A DNA stretch of 64,000 nucleotides from Serpula lacrymans var. lacrymans S7.9 (Eukaryota > Basidiomycota > Agaricomycetes > Boletales > Serpulaceae). The first letter of the stretch is position 1, and every line of letters starts with the position of its first letter. The DNA is taken from assembly GCF_000218685.1 (NCBI RefSeq), contig NW_006763302.1:1396375-1460374 (forward strand), read 5' to 3'. Shown here one piece after another: positions 63,344-64,000 of this stretch. The notes beneath the pieces are model-generated. The model did no database searches. It was not told the DNA's origin and saw nothing but the letters and a program-made list of their open reading frames with translations. The position numbers were made by a program, and so were the translations under genes.

Positions 63344-64000
63344 ATGACGCCTAAACACATCGCAGTCCTTCCCACCGCTCTCAAGACACCAGGAACAAAA
63401 AAACTAGTCGGTAAACGCATTATTCTAGCCTCAAACAGTCCTCGAAGAAAGGATATCCTCATTAATCTTGTACGTTCTCGAATATCCACTCAGTGATCCA
63501 CAAACATTCAGATATGATGCTGTCTGCAGGGCCTTGCGCCGGAAATCATCCCCTCTACATTTGAAGAGAACATCCCTGTTTCATCATTTGAAGATATACA
63601 CGAGTATCCCGTTGCAACTGCCACCCACAAAGCCGTGGAGGTATACGAACGTCTTGTGGCAAGTGTGATCCACACCCCTTCTACGTAAGGCAATGACCAT
63701 CTCATATTAGAGCGAAAACCCAGAAGATGCTCCCGACCTCGTCATCGGGGGTGAGCTAAACGCATTTTTTCATTACCTCTCCAAGAGACTGAATGACTGT
63801 CAATCAAACTCGCAGCGGACACTGTGGTCCTGACGCATGCACAGCCTTCTACTTCGGAAGTATCATACTCTGAACTACCTGGCATACAGCAGGAACTACT
63901 AGAGAAGCCCACGTCCAAGGGGGACAACCTGCGCATGCTGCTCGATTTGAATGGCGGTATTTGTGAAGTCGTTACTGGAGTCTCACTGGGTAAGCTTTAC
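63344..64000 (+). CDS. Maf/HAM1-like nucleotide pyrophosphatase, 3' end beyond the window
   Basis: Maf proteins hydrolyse non-canonical or modified nucleoside triphosphates (house-cleaning, cytosol). Exons 63344-63469, 63530-63658, 63711-63750 and 63816-63989 are in frame; a GTAAGC donor at 63990 starts a further intron at the window edge. Motifs: RIILASNSPRRKDIL (phosphate-binding signature, about residues 25-39), ATATHKAVEVYERL, DLVIGADTVV (catalytic Asp), KPTSKGDNLRMLLDLNGG and EVVTGVSL. The intron at 63659-63710 uses a GC donor (GTG|GCAAGT); a nearby GT would break the frame. The N-terminal 24 residues precede the usual family start. Confidence 0.93.

Overview
The window is nuclear DNA of a filamentous basidiomycete, most likely an Agaricomycete. 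The host genes have many short introns (about 41-100 nt, mostly 48-66). A DUF6589-type fragment, Ty3/Gypsy elements with chromodomains, Ty1/Copia elements, a Crinkler-like kinase and a Zn2Cys6 regulator all fit that group. The species cannot be named from the sequence.

Region 1, about 1-41,900, is a transposon graveyard with one complete-looking host gene and one gene relic. At the left, a Copia element (2826-8735, identical 320-bp LTRs) sits inside a solo Gypsy-type LTR (2474-8772), which sits inside a solo Copia-type LTR (2355-8851); each layer has its own perfect 5-bp target duplication. A Crinkler-family protein with a kinase-like domain (9583-11563) follows, then the 3' end of a rhomboid protease gene cut off by a Copia fragment (11910-12242). 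Next come remnants of a second Copia family (12808-15644). A minus-strand chromodomain Gypsy ('Gypsy A') occupies 15.65-29.6 kb and is broken by a solo LTR (E1) and by a complete plus-strand Gypsy ('Gypsy D', 19846-28244, target duplication GCTCC). Gypsy D is itself broken by another E-type LTR. A third Gypsy ('Gypsy B', 29613-32672), another E copy, a solo LTR, gag remnants, AT-rich tandem repeats and a tRNA-like/SINE-like segment fill the space up to about 41.9 kb.

Region 2, about 42,000-64,000, is gene-bearing and free of recognisable transposons. It holds a lysine-rich membrane-anchored protein (42051-43472, +), a Zn2Cys6 transcription factor (43906-45548, -), two unrecognised spliced genes (48112-48920 and 50218-50937, -), a large Ser/Pro-rich disordered protein (51976-54789, -), prephenate dehydrogenase (56099-57799, +), glutamate N-acetyltransferase (57898-59444, -), ribosomal protein eL33/L35Ae (59967-60669, +), a short-chain dehydrogenase (61171-62297, -) and the start of a Maf-family nucleotide pyrophosphatase (63344 to window end, +). 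The tyrosine and arginine biosynthesis genes are convergent with 98 bp between stop codons; the acetyltransferase and ribosomal protein genes are divergent over a 522-bp shared upstream region.

The most unusual features are in Gypsy D. It carries an extra reading frame after pol that encodes two tandem retroviral-type zinc knuckles, and its primer-binding site can pair over 11 nt with its own predicted transcript start, as in Tf1-type self-priming. Across several families the identifiable nonsense mutations are nearly all CGA>TGA or TGG>TAG, which suggests cytosine-deamination decay.
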